A DNA stretch of 64,000 nt. Source: Jejubacter sp036620675. GTDB taxonomy: Bacteria; Pseudomonadota; Gammaproteobacteria; Enterobacterales; Enterobacteriaceae. Of the stretch, positions 41,092 to 48,109 are shown piece by piece. The notes beneath the pieces are model-generated. The model worked only from the letters and a program-made list of their open reading frames with translations, made no database searches and was not told the DNA's origin. Where the stretch lies: NCBI GenBank assembly GCA_036620675.1, contig JAZHEE010000021.1, one strand, 5' to 3'. Both the position numbers and the translations under genes were made by a program. Numbering within the stretch: the first letter of the stretch is position 1; each line of letters opens with the position of its first letter.

Positions 41092-42576
41092 TTACCCGAC
41101 GCTGTGTTCAAGGCTGATGGCCAGCAGCTTCTGGGCCTCTACCGCAAATTCCAGCGGCAGCTCCGAAAAAACGTCCTTACAGAATCCGTTGACGATCATC
41201 GAAATAGCGTCATCTTCGCTGATGCCACGCTGCAGGCAGTAGAACAGCTGATCTTCGCCGATACGCGAAGTGGTAGCCTCATGCTCCAGCTGGGCGCTGT
41301 TGTTACGACACTCCACATACGGGAAGGTGTGCGCGCCGCACTCACTGCCTATCAGCATCGAGTCGCACTGCGTGTAGTTACGGGCGTTAGTGGCGGTCGG
41401 CATGATCTTCACCAGTCCACGGTAGCTGTTCTGGCTTTGGCCTGCGGAAATGCCCTTAGAAATAATAGTGGAGCGGGTGTTTTTACCGATATGAATCATC
41501 TTGGTACCGGTATCCGCCTGCTGACGGCCGCTGGTCAGCGCCACCGAGAAAAACTCGCCAATGGAGTTATCGCCACGCAGAATACAGCTCGGGTACTTCC
41601 AGGTAATGGCCGACCCGGTTTCGGACTGAGTCCAGGACATCTTGCTGTTTTCGCCTTCGCACAGCGCTCGCTTGGTGACAAAGTTCAGGATCCCACCGTT
41701 ATTGCTGTCGCCAGGGAACCAGTTCTGCACCGTAGAGTATTTCACTTCGGCATCCCGGTGGATGATGACCTCGACCACCGCGGCATGCAGCTGGTAGCTG
41801 TCGCGAACCGGTGCCGAACAGCCTTCGATATAGCTGACGTAGCTGCCTTCGTCCGCCACCAGGATGGTGCGTTCGAACTGACCGGTTTTTTCGGCGTTAA
41901 TACGAAAGTAGGTGGAAAGCTCCATCGGGCAACGCACCCCTTTTGGTACATAGATAAAGGTGCCGTCCGACGCCACTGCCGCATTCAGCGCGGCGAAGAA
42001 GTTATCGTTGCCCGGCACCACGGTGCCAAGATACCGCTTCACCAGCTCCGGATATTCATGAATCGCTTCGCCAAAGGAGCAGAAAATAATGCCCAGACTC
42101 GCCAGCTTGTCGCGATAGGTGGTGGCGACAGAGACCGAATCGAAGATAGCGTCCACCGCCACCTCTTTGCCTTCGCGCACCGGTACGCCCAGCTGGTTAA
42201 AAGCCTCTTCCACCTCTTTGGTCAGAAAGGCGCTCTCCTGGCCGGTCTGCTGCACGGCGCCGGGCTGCGATGCGCAGTTATCGTCGCAGTTACCGCAGGA
42301 AGGCGCCGAGTAATAGCTGTAATCCTGATAGTTGAGCTTGTCGTAGTGCGCCTTCAGCCAGTGTGGCTCTTCCATTTTCTGCCAGGCGTGGAACGCGTTA
42401 AGGCGAAACTCCAGCATCCAGTCGGGCTCGTTGCGCCGCGCTGAAATGGCGCGCACCACCTCTTCATTAATGCCTTTCGCCAGTTCATCGGTCTGTAACT
42501 GTGTAAAGAAGCCCTCTTTATAGTTCAGGCTTCCGCTCCAGGTTTGTACATTGTCTTCTGTGGTATCTCTGGACAT
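41092..42576 (-). CDS. sufB: Fe-S assembly scaffold subunit SufB
   Basis: A 494-residue scaffold on which the nascent cluster forms, nearly the E. coli length (495). The YVSYIEGCSAPVRDS and GENSKMSWTQTETG-like segments are typical. The conserved late Cys in YTQCDSML corresponds to the cluster and sulfur-accepting Cys region, and ECRNNSAQLEHEA precedes the C-terminus. It starts two bases before the sufA stop region ends, so it is tightly coupled. Confidence 0.98.
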   Translation of the reverse strand: MSRDTTEDNVQTWSGSLNYKEGFFTQLQTDELAKGINEEVVRAISARRNEPDWMLEFRLNAFHAWQKMEEPHWLKAHYDKLNYQDYSYYSAPSCGNCDDNCASQPGAVQQTGQESAFLTKEVEEAFNQLGVPVREGKEVAVDAIFDSVSVATTYRDKLASLGIIFCSFGEAIHEYPELVKRYLGTVVPGNDNFFAALNAAVASDGTFIYVPKGVRCPMELSTYFRINAEKTGQFERTILVADEGSYVSYIEGCSAPVRDSYQLHAAVVEVIIHRDAEVKYSTVQNWFPGDSNNGGILNFVTKRALCEGENSKMSWTQSETGSAITWKYPSCILRGDNSIGEFFSVALTSGRQQADTGTKMIHIGKNTRSTIISKGISAGQSQNSYRGLVKIMPTATNARNYTQCDSMLIGSECGAHTFPYVECRNNSAQLEHEATTSRIGEDQLFYCLQRGISEDDAISMIVNGFCKDVFSELPLEFAVEAQKLLAISLEHSVG

Positions 42577-42578
42577 AA

Positions 42579-42956
42579 CTATTCCGCCTGAACCCCAAAG
42601 CTTTCACCGCAGCCGCATTCGTTCTGCGCTTTCGGGTTATGAAATTTAAAGATCTGGTTTAAACCTTCACGCACATAGTCGACTTCGGTGCCGTCGATAA
42701 ACGGCATCGCCTGGGTCGATACGTACAGTCGTGCGCCATCGCGCTGGTACAGGAGATCGTCAGCCTGAGGTTCGCTTACCGTATCCAGCACGTAGCCAAA
42801 ACCCGCACAGCCGCTCTTTTTCACCCCCAATCGCAGACCAAGTACGCCTGGTTCCCGTTGAGTTAACTGGCGAATCTGCTCCGCGGCTGCTGACGTCAGC
42901 GTCAGCCCCTGCCATGCAAAATCGCCGGGATCGAATGTTCCTGCATGCAGTTCCAT
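42579..42956 (-). CDS. sufA: A-type Fe-S carrier SufA
   Basis: A 125-residue A-type carrier (E. coli 122). Its three cluster-binding Cys are in KKSGCAGFGYVL and the C-terminal NECGCGESFGV. It delivers [2Fe-2S]/[4Fe-4S] clusters to apoproteins. It is the first gene of sufABCDSE and lies behind a Fur box. Confidence 0.98.
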   Translation of the reverse strand: MELHAGTFDPGDFAWQGLTLTSAAAEQIRQLTQREPGVLGLRLGVKKSGCAGFGYVLDTVSEPQADDLLYQRDGARLYVSTQAMPFIDGTEVDYVREGLNQIFKFHNPKAQNECGCGESFGVQAE

Positions 42957-43006
42957 AGCTTCACCTCACTTTTGACCCTGTTAATGGGTCGATAGCATAA
43001 TGGTAA

Positions 43007-43021
43007 TGATAACAATTCTCA
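43007..43021. promoter_or_regulatory. Fur box of the suf operon
   Basis: TGATAACAATTCTCA matches the Fur 7-1-7 palindrome TGATAAT-N-ATTATCA at 12 of 14 arm positions, 51 bases upstream of the sufA start. E. coli sufA is Fur-repressed. Confidence 0.82.
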
Positions 43022-43240
43022 CTTCAACCCAAGCTCCGCAGGGGCATTCACCGCAGAAGAGCTTTTACGGGGGTTTTTTATAAGGATAGACCCTGTCACC
43101 AGGCTTGCCGCTCCCCGGGACAATGTTCTATATGATTGATATTTATAGAATCAGTCGCACTCTGCAAAAGGCTTTAGCAATCAGTGTTAAAGGTGTATAG
43201 GTAATACCTATTTATCTGATAGCGACTGGCGGGAAAATAG

Positions 43241-43269
43241 CAGGCGCCGGAAAGATGAAGCGGCGCCTG
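43241..43269 (-). terminator. Hairpin after the metal GTPase
   Basis: CAGGCGCCG (43241-43249) pairs perfectly with CGGCGCCTG (43261-43269). The minus-strand tail CTATTTTCC is only weakly T-rich. Confidence 0.5.
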
Positions 43270-43279
43270 AAGGGGAATA

Positions 43280-44509
43280 TCAGAGCGTTTCGGCAAACCA
43301 GGGGTCGAAGGGATCGCTGAACCGGCGCCAGGCTTCCGGCCCCATGGCCATCTCATTATTGTTAAGCAGCGCGGCATCAAGCCGCTGCCGCAACCTGTTC
43401 TCATCTATTTCACTGCCGATAAAGACCAGCTCCTGACGTGCATCACCAACGCCATCCACCCAGTGACGGCGAATAAAATCCAGAGATTCCGGATCGGTCG
43501 GCCAGCGATTGCCCGGTACCGCCGCCCACCACATACCACCCGGCTCCTGTCGCGCTACTCCGCCAGCCTGGGACCAGATACCGGCATGCATCGGGCGGCT
43601 CGCCAGCCAGAAATAGCCTTTGGAGCGAATCACGCCCGCAAGGTCATGCATCACCAGATGATGGAAGCGTTTGGGATGAAACGGACGCCGCGCCCGCCAG
43701 ACAAAGCTGCTGATACCGTATTCTTCAGTTTCCGGAATATGCTCGCCCCGCAGTTCCTTAAGCCATCCCGGCGCCTGAGCGGCCTTGTCGAAATCGAACA
43801 GTCCGGTATCCAGCACATCTTCCAGCGCGACCTCACCGAAGCGGGTATACAGGATCCGCGCTTCCGGATTCAGGGAGTGAAGAATCGCCGCTATCTTACG
43901 TAACTGGCTTTCGTTGACCAGGTCGGTTTTATTCACCACCAGGACGTTACAGAACTCGATCTGGTCGCTCAACAGATCCACCACCGTGCGGCTATCCTGT
44001 TCACCCGACGATTCTCCGCGAGCATGCAGACTCTCTCCTTCGTCATAATCCCTCAGAAAGTGACAGGCATCCACCACGGTGACCATCGTATCCAGCCGGG
44101 CGATATCCGTCAGGCAGTTGCCGTTTTCGTCGGCAAAGGTGAAGGTTTCCGCCACCGGCAGCGGTTCCGATATCCCGGTAGATTCAATCAACAGATAATC
44201 AAAGCGCCCTTCTCTGGCCAGCCGGTTAACCTCCAGTAACAGATCCTCGCGTAGCGTACAGCAGATACAGCCATTACTCATCTCTACCAGCTTTTCGTCG
44301 GTGCGCGACAGCGCCGCTTCACCGCCCCTGACCAGTCCGGCATCGATATTCACTTCCGACATATCGTTCACAATCAGCGCCACGCGCAGCTGTTCGCGGT
44401 TGTTGAGGAGATGGTTAAGCAGCGTAGTCTTACCCGCGCCAAGAAATCCTGACAGTACGGTAACGGGGAGTTTTTTCGCCTCACGGCGTCTGGTGAACGG
44501 CTCTGACAT
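43280..44509 (-). CDS. COG0523 (CobW/ZNG1-like) metal-chaperone GTPase
   Basis: A 409-residue G3E-family GTPase. Walker A is SGFLGAGKTTLLNHLL (residues about 20-35). The metal-binding CxCC motif is SNGCICCTLRED (about 75-85), ESTGISEPLPVA is the switch region, and NKTDLV is the base-recognition motif. The C-terminal CobW_C domain contains RPFHPKRFHHLV and LASRPMHAGIWSQAGG. COG0523 proteins under Zur are zinc chaperones that supply client enzymes in zinc starvation. It is divergent from a FecBCD-type importer across a Zur box. The client protein is unknown. Confidence 0.9.
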   Translation of the reverse strand: MSEPFTRRREAKKLPVTVLSGFLGAGKTTLLNHLLNNREQLRVALIVNDMSEVNIDAGLVRGGEAALSRTDEKLVEMSNGCICCTLREDLLLEVNRLAREGRFDYLLIESTGISEPLPVAETFTFADENGNCLTDIARLDTMVTVVDACHFLRDYDEGESLHARGESSGEQDSRTVVDLLSDQIEFCNVLVVNKTDLVNESQLRKIAAILHSLNPEARILYTRFGEVALEDVLDTGLFDFDKAAQAPGWLKELRGEHIPETEEYGISSFVWRARRPFHPKRFHHLVMHDLAGVIRSKGYFWLASRPMHAGIWSQAGGVARQEPGGMWWAAVPGNRWPTDPESLDFIRRHWVDGVGDARQELVFIGSEIDENRLRQRLDAALLNNNEMAMGPEAWRRFSDPFDPWFAETL

Positions 44510-44560
44510 GGTGACAACCCCTTATATCGTTAAAAGTGAAGGTCTATCTTTTACAGTATT

Positions 44561-44575
44561 TGTTATGTTATAACA
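44561..44575. promoter_or_regulatory. Zur box in the divergent promoter region
   Basis: TGTTATGTTATAACA matches the enterobacterial Zur palindrome TGTTATA-N-TATAACA in 13 of 14 arm positions. It lies 51 bases from the GTPase ATG on one side and 50 bases from the binding-protein ATG on the other, so one operator can control both transcripts. Confidence 0.85.
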
Positions 44576-44625
44576 TCTCAACATTGATTTTCCAGCCCCC
44601 GCTTTTCAGGAGATAAAGGATACCG

Positions 44626-45633
44626 ATGTTCAGAAAATCACTGCGGTTACTGCCGGCGCTGCTCTGCCTGACGGGCAGCGTTTATGCGCAAAGCCACGCG
44701 ACGCACTATCCGCTGACGGTGGAGAACTGCGGCCGCTCGCAGACCTTCCTTCAGCCGCCGCAGCGGGTAGTTACCCTTGGGCAACACGAAACCGAGCTGC
44801 TGCTGGCGCTGGGGTTAGGCAAAAGCATTGTCGGTACTGCGGTCTGGTTTGGCCGCCTGCCTCCGGCGCTGGCACCTGCGGGCCATGGGCTGAAACGACT
44901 GGCAGATAACGCGCCGGGATTCGAAGCAGTCGCCGCCCAACGCCCCGATCTGGTGCTGGCACAATACAGTTGGCACCTGGGCCCCCGTGGCGAAGTCGCA
45001 ACCCGGGAACGCTTTGAAGATCTGGGTATCCACACCTGGGTAGCGCCGGCCGACTGTGTCGGTAAAGCCGTCACTGCCGACTCCAACGGCGACGGTGCCC
45101 GCACCGCCCCCTTTACCCTGGAGAGCATTAACCGCGAAATCGACGAACTGGCGCGCATTTTTAACGTCACCGAACGGGGCCAGAGGCTGCGACGCCAGCT
45201 TAAGCTGCGGATTGCGCATGCTCGCCAGCAGGCAGCGCGCCCCGGCTCCACACCCCTTAAGGTGGTATTCTGGTTTTCCAGTCCTCGCCTGAACGGCGAT
45301 CCCTGGGTCGCAGGTAGCGATGGCGCTCCAGGTTGGATCAGCCGCACCCTGGGCCTGCGAAATATTATCGATTCCCGTGAGGAGTGGCCGGCAGTGACCT
45401 GGGAGCATATTGCCCGCTCCCGGCCCGATATTATCGTTATCGCCGATATGGAGCGTCGACTCTATCCCGCCGATAACGCCGCGGCAAAAATCGCCTTTCT
45501 GAAAAATGATCCTGTCACCCGGGAGATACCGGCCGTGAAACAGGGCCGCATCATCGTGATTCCCGCCATGTCTCTGAATCCTTCACTGCGTAACGTCGAT
45601 GCCGTGGAACAGATAGGCAAGCAGCTCCCATGA
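44626..45633 (+). CDS. Periplasmic binding protein of FecB/BtuF class
   Basis: A 335-residue secreted ABC solute-binding protein (PF01497 type). The signal peptide ends near VYAQS (residue 22). PPQRVVTLGQHETELLLALGLG is the usual first strand, followed by RPDLVLAQYSWHLG. A long helical linker links the lobes, and RPDIIVIADMERR and VKQGRIIVIPAMSL are in the C-lobe. Proteins of this class bind metal chelates, heme or cobalamin. The gene overlaps the permease start by four bases. The Zur box upstream suggests a zinc-related ligand, which is an inference. Confidence 0.9.
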   Translation: MFRKSLRLLPALLCLTGSVYAQSHATHYPLTVENCGRSQTFLQPPQRVVTLGQHETELLLALGLGKSIVGTAVWFGRLPPALAPAGHGLKRLADNAPGFEAVAAQRPDLVLAQYSWHLGPRGEVATRERFEDLGIHTWVAPADCVGKAVTADSNGDGARTAPFTLESINREIDELARIFNVTERGQRLRRQLKLRIAHARQQAARPGSTPLKVVFWFSSPRLNGDPWVAGSDGAPGWISRTLGLRNIIDSREEWPAVTWEHIARSRPDIIVIADMERRLYPADNAAAKIAFLKNDPVTREIPAVKQGRIIVIPAMSLNPSLRNVDAVEQIGKQLP

Positions 45634-46646
45634 TGAGAAATCGTAGCGTCCTGCTGATTCTGAGCGGCACCCTCTGCCTTCCGCTAATGATGGTGGTCAC
45701 CGCGGCCAGCGGCGATATGCCAATCGCTCCCGCAGACGTCGTGCGGGCCATCGCCAACGGTCTGGGTATCGGCCACTACCGCCTATCGCCCATTGATGAA
45801 GGGATCGTCTGGCAGTACCGCATGAGCCGTGCGCTGATGGCGGCCTGTAGCGGCGGCGGTCTGGCGCTATGTGGCCTGATACTGCAAACCCTGCTACGCA
45901 ATCCTCTTGCCGAGCCGTGGCTGCTGGGGATCTCGGCGGGCGCCTCCACCGGCGCGGTCTGCATAATGCTGCTGGGCGTGGGCAGCGGGCTGCTCGGCGT
46001 GAGCGGTGGCGCCTTTCTCGGCGCCTGCTGCGCCTTCGGGCTGATTATGCTGCTGGCCGGTGGCCTGCGCGATGAAGCAACGCGCATCATTCTGGCGGGC
46101 GTGGCGGGAACCCAGCTGTTTAACGCGCTGACGGCCTGGGTGGTCAGCACCTCCGCCAATGCCGAGCAGTCACGTGGCGTCATGTTCTGGCTGATGGGTA
46201 GCCTGAGTGGGGTTCGCTGGCCGGAAGCGCTACTGGGGCTGGCAGCCGCAACGGCAGGTCTGGTCATCGCCCTGTGCTATGCCCGCTCGCTGGACGCCTT
46301 TGCCTTCGGTGAAGAGGTGGCCGCCACGCTCGGTATTCCGGTGATCCGGCTGCGGATCGTACTGATCCTGGTCACCGCGCTGGTGACTGCCACAATCGTC
46401 AGCGCTATCGGCGCCGTGGGTTTCGTGGGGCTGGTTATTCCCCACGTGGCCAGAATGCTGATCCGTACCAGCCACCTGACGCTCATCCCCGTCGTTTTTC
46501 TGATGGGCAGCCACTTTATGATTCTGGCCGATCTGGCATCTCGTAGCCTGCTCCCCCACCAGGTGCTGCCCGTCGGCGTGGTCACCGCACTGATCGGCGC
46601 GCCAGCTTTCGCCATCATTCTCTACCGCACCCGGGAGAACCCCTAA
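45630..46646 (+). CDS. FecCD-family ABC permease
   Basis: A 338-residue permease with about ten transmembrane helices of the FecCD/BtuC type. PLAEPWLLGISAGASTGAVC is the family signature after helix 2, and AIGAVGFVGLVIPHVARMLI is the ATPase-coupling loop region. It overlaps the binding protein by four bases and the ATPase by one, forming a three-gene importer operon. A homodimer is expected, since only one permease gene is present. Confidence 0.93.
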   Translation: MMRNRSVLLILSGTLCLPLMMVVTAASGDMPIAPADVVRAIANGLGIGHYRLSPIDEGIVWQYRMSRALMAACSGGGLALCGLILQTLLRNPLAEPWLLGISAGASTGAVCIMLLGVGSGLLGVSGGAFLGACCAFGLIMLLAGGLRDEATRIILAGVAGTQLFNALTAWVVSTSANAEQSRGVMFWLMGSLSGVRWPEALLGLAAATAGLVIALCYARSLDAFAFGEEVAATLGIPVIRLRIVLILVTALVTATIVSAIGAVGFVGLVIPHVARMLIRTSHLTLIPVVFLMGSHFMILADLASRSLLPHQVLPVGVVTALIGAPAFAIILYRTRENP

Positions 46647-47422
46647 TGAGACTCTGTGTCGAACGACTGAACGTCACGCTGAAAGGCCGCGCCCTTCTGC
46701 GCGATGTAGCCTTTAGCGCCGCGCCGGGCCTGACCGTCGGGCTGCTGGGGCCAAACGGCTCCGGGAAGTCGACCCTGCTACGCTGCCTGGCCGGGCTGAT
46801 ACCCTCACGCTCGCCATGCATTACCCTGGGCGCCACTCCACTGGCCGCGTACCCGCACCGCATTCTCGCCCGCCGGCTGGCCTTTGTTCCCCAACACGCC
46901 AGCGCCGATCCCGACCTGCGGGTCGAACAGATCGTTCGCCTGGGGCGCACGCCGCATCGCGGCGCTTTTTCCACCTGGCGTCGGGAAGATAGCGCCGCCG
47001 TGGAGCAGGCAATCCGACTGACGCAACTACAGGCGTTGGCCGATCGTCCGTGGCGTCAGCTATCCGGGGGTGAACGTCAGCGCTGCCAGATTGCCCGGGC
47101 GCTGGCGCAAAAGCCGCAGCTGTTATTGCTGGATGAACCGACCAATCACCTTGATATCCGCCACCAGCTGGCGCTGATGCAGCTGATTCACGAACTGCCT
47201 GTCACGGTGATTATCGCCCTGCACGATCTCAACCTGGCCGCCCGCTACTGCCAGCATCTGGTATTGCTGAATCACGGCACCGTAACGGCACAGGGAGAAC
47301 CCGAGCGGGTGCTGACACCCGGCAACATTGCCCGCGCCTGGCAGGTTGAAGCCAGGGTGGAGCACTGTCCACCCGACGGCATGATGATTCATTTCCTGCC
47401 TCCCCAGGCACAGGCCGGATAA
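46646..47422 (+). CDS. FecE/BtuD-family ABC ATPase
   Basis: A 258-residue ABC ATPase. Walker A is GLLGPNGSGKSTLLRCLAG, the signature LSGGERQRCQIARAL and Walker B LLLLDEPTNHLD, followed by the switch His in IALHDLNLAARY. It powers the importer encoded upstream. No TonB-dependent receptor or metallophore synthase gene is adjacent, so outer-membrane passage must be provided elsewhere. Confidence 0.94.
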   Translation: MRLCVERLNVTLKGRALLRDVAFSAAPGLTVGLLGPNGSGKSTLLRCLAGLIPSRSPCITLGATPLAAYPHRILARRLAFVPQHASADPDLRVEQIVRLGRTPHRGAFSTWRREDSAAVEQAIRLTQLQALADRPWRQLSGGERQRCQIARALAQKPQLLLLDEPTNHLDIRHQLALMQLIHELPVTVIIALHDLNLAARYCQHLVLLNHGTVTAQGEPERVLTPGNIARAWQVEARVEHCPPDGMMIHFLPPQAQAG

Positions 47423-47430
47423 CAGCACAA

Positions 47431-47455
47431 CAAAAAGCCCGCCGAATGGCGGGCT
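47431..47455 (-). terminator. Terminator of the sra-like gene
   Basis: AGCCCGCC (47436-47443), loop GAAT, GGCGGGCT (47448-47455). On the minus strand the stem is followed by TTTTT. On the plus strand it may also stop the importer operon. Confidence 0.8.
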
Positions 47456-47474
47456 CAGGCTAAGGTCTGGAGGC

Positions 47475-47600
47475 TTATTTTCTGCCGCTTGATTTGCGGG
47501 AGACATTTTCAGTGCCGTCCTCGCCGACGCGGACTTTGTACTTGTTCGATGCCCAGTGGTCCATTTTCAGTAACTTACGGGCCTGACGATTGGTTTTCAT
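47475..47600 (-). CDS. Sra (RpsV)-like small ribosome-associated protein
   Basis: A 41-residue, very basic protein with AGGAG eight bases before the ATG. Its start MKTNRQARKLLKMDHWASN resembles E. coli Sra (MKSNRQARHILGLDHKISN) and it ends SSGRK, like the TGRK near the Sra C-terminus. Sra is a stationary-phase protein bound to 30S subunits. In E. coli sra lies far away, near adhP and osmC. This may be the sra ortholog moved or a paralog. It has its own terminator. Confidence 0.72.
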   Translation of the reverse strand: MKTNRQARKLLKMDHWASNKYKVRVGEDGTENVSRKSSGRK

Positions 47601-47698
47601 TCATCATTCTCCTGCGTGGTTTATCTGAAAAAAGCCACTCGAGTATGCAACATCCAGGCAACATTGGCAACTGTCTCCGGTGATTCTGTGACCAGTAT

Positions 47699-48109
47699 TC
47701 AGACCAGCGCCGTCGTCAGGCGCGCGCTACAGCACAGACGCCCGGCTTCATCGGTTATCTCTATCTGCCACACCTGATGACGCCGCCCCAGATGCAGCGC
47801 CCGGCAACTGCCGTGAACCAGCCCTTCCCGCACGGCGCGCAGATGGTTGGCGTTAACCTCCAGCCCCACCACCTTCTGCTCGCCTTCGGTGCAGAGCCAG
47901 CCGGCCACCGACCCCAGGGTTTCCGCCAGCACCACCGAAGCGCCGCCGTGCAGCAGGCCGAACGGCTGACGGGTGCGATCGTCCACCGGCATAGTCGCCT
48001 CCAGCACATCATCGCCAAGGTGAACAAAACGAATGCCGAGCAGCCCCACCATATTGCCGTTGCCCGTGGCGTTCAGCGCCTCGAGCGAAACTTCACGTCG
48101 CCAGATCAT
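47699..48109 (-). CDS. menI: 1,4-dihydroxy-2-naphthoyl-CoA hydrolase MenI (YdiI)
   Basis: A 136-residue hot-dog-fold thioesterase, the E. coli YdiI length, that releases DHNA in menaquinone synthesis. The active-site segment is QPFGLLHGGASVVLAETLGS with the catalytic Glu, and EVNANHLRAVREG forms the CoA side. Its start overlaps the ydiJ stop by four bases. Confidence 0.96.
   Translation of the reverse strand: MIWRREVSLEALNATGNGNMVGLLGIRFVHLGDDVLEATMPVDDRTRQPFGLLHGGASVVLAETLGSVAGWLCTEGEQKVVGLEVNANHLRAVREGLVHGSCRALHLGRRHQVWQIEITDEAGRLCCSARLTTALV

Larger units (their letters stand above)
42957..43279. other. 323-bp region between sufA and the metal GTPase
   Basis: It contains the sufA promoter with its Fur box on the right side of sufA, then about 200 AT-rich bases with no recognisable gene, ending in the GTPase terminator. 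E. coli carries ydiH and the sRNA gene rydB in this interval. Neither was recognised. Confidence 0.55.

Noticed and set aside
41104..42444. A 446-codon open frame antisense to sufB
   Set aside because: It is composition-driven antisense to a certain gene, with His/Val-rich low-sense protein and no RBS.
43043..43090. Terminator or sRNA upstream of sufA (GGGGGTTTTTTATAAGG)
   Set aside because: The T run lacks a convincing preceding stem, and no promoter was seen.
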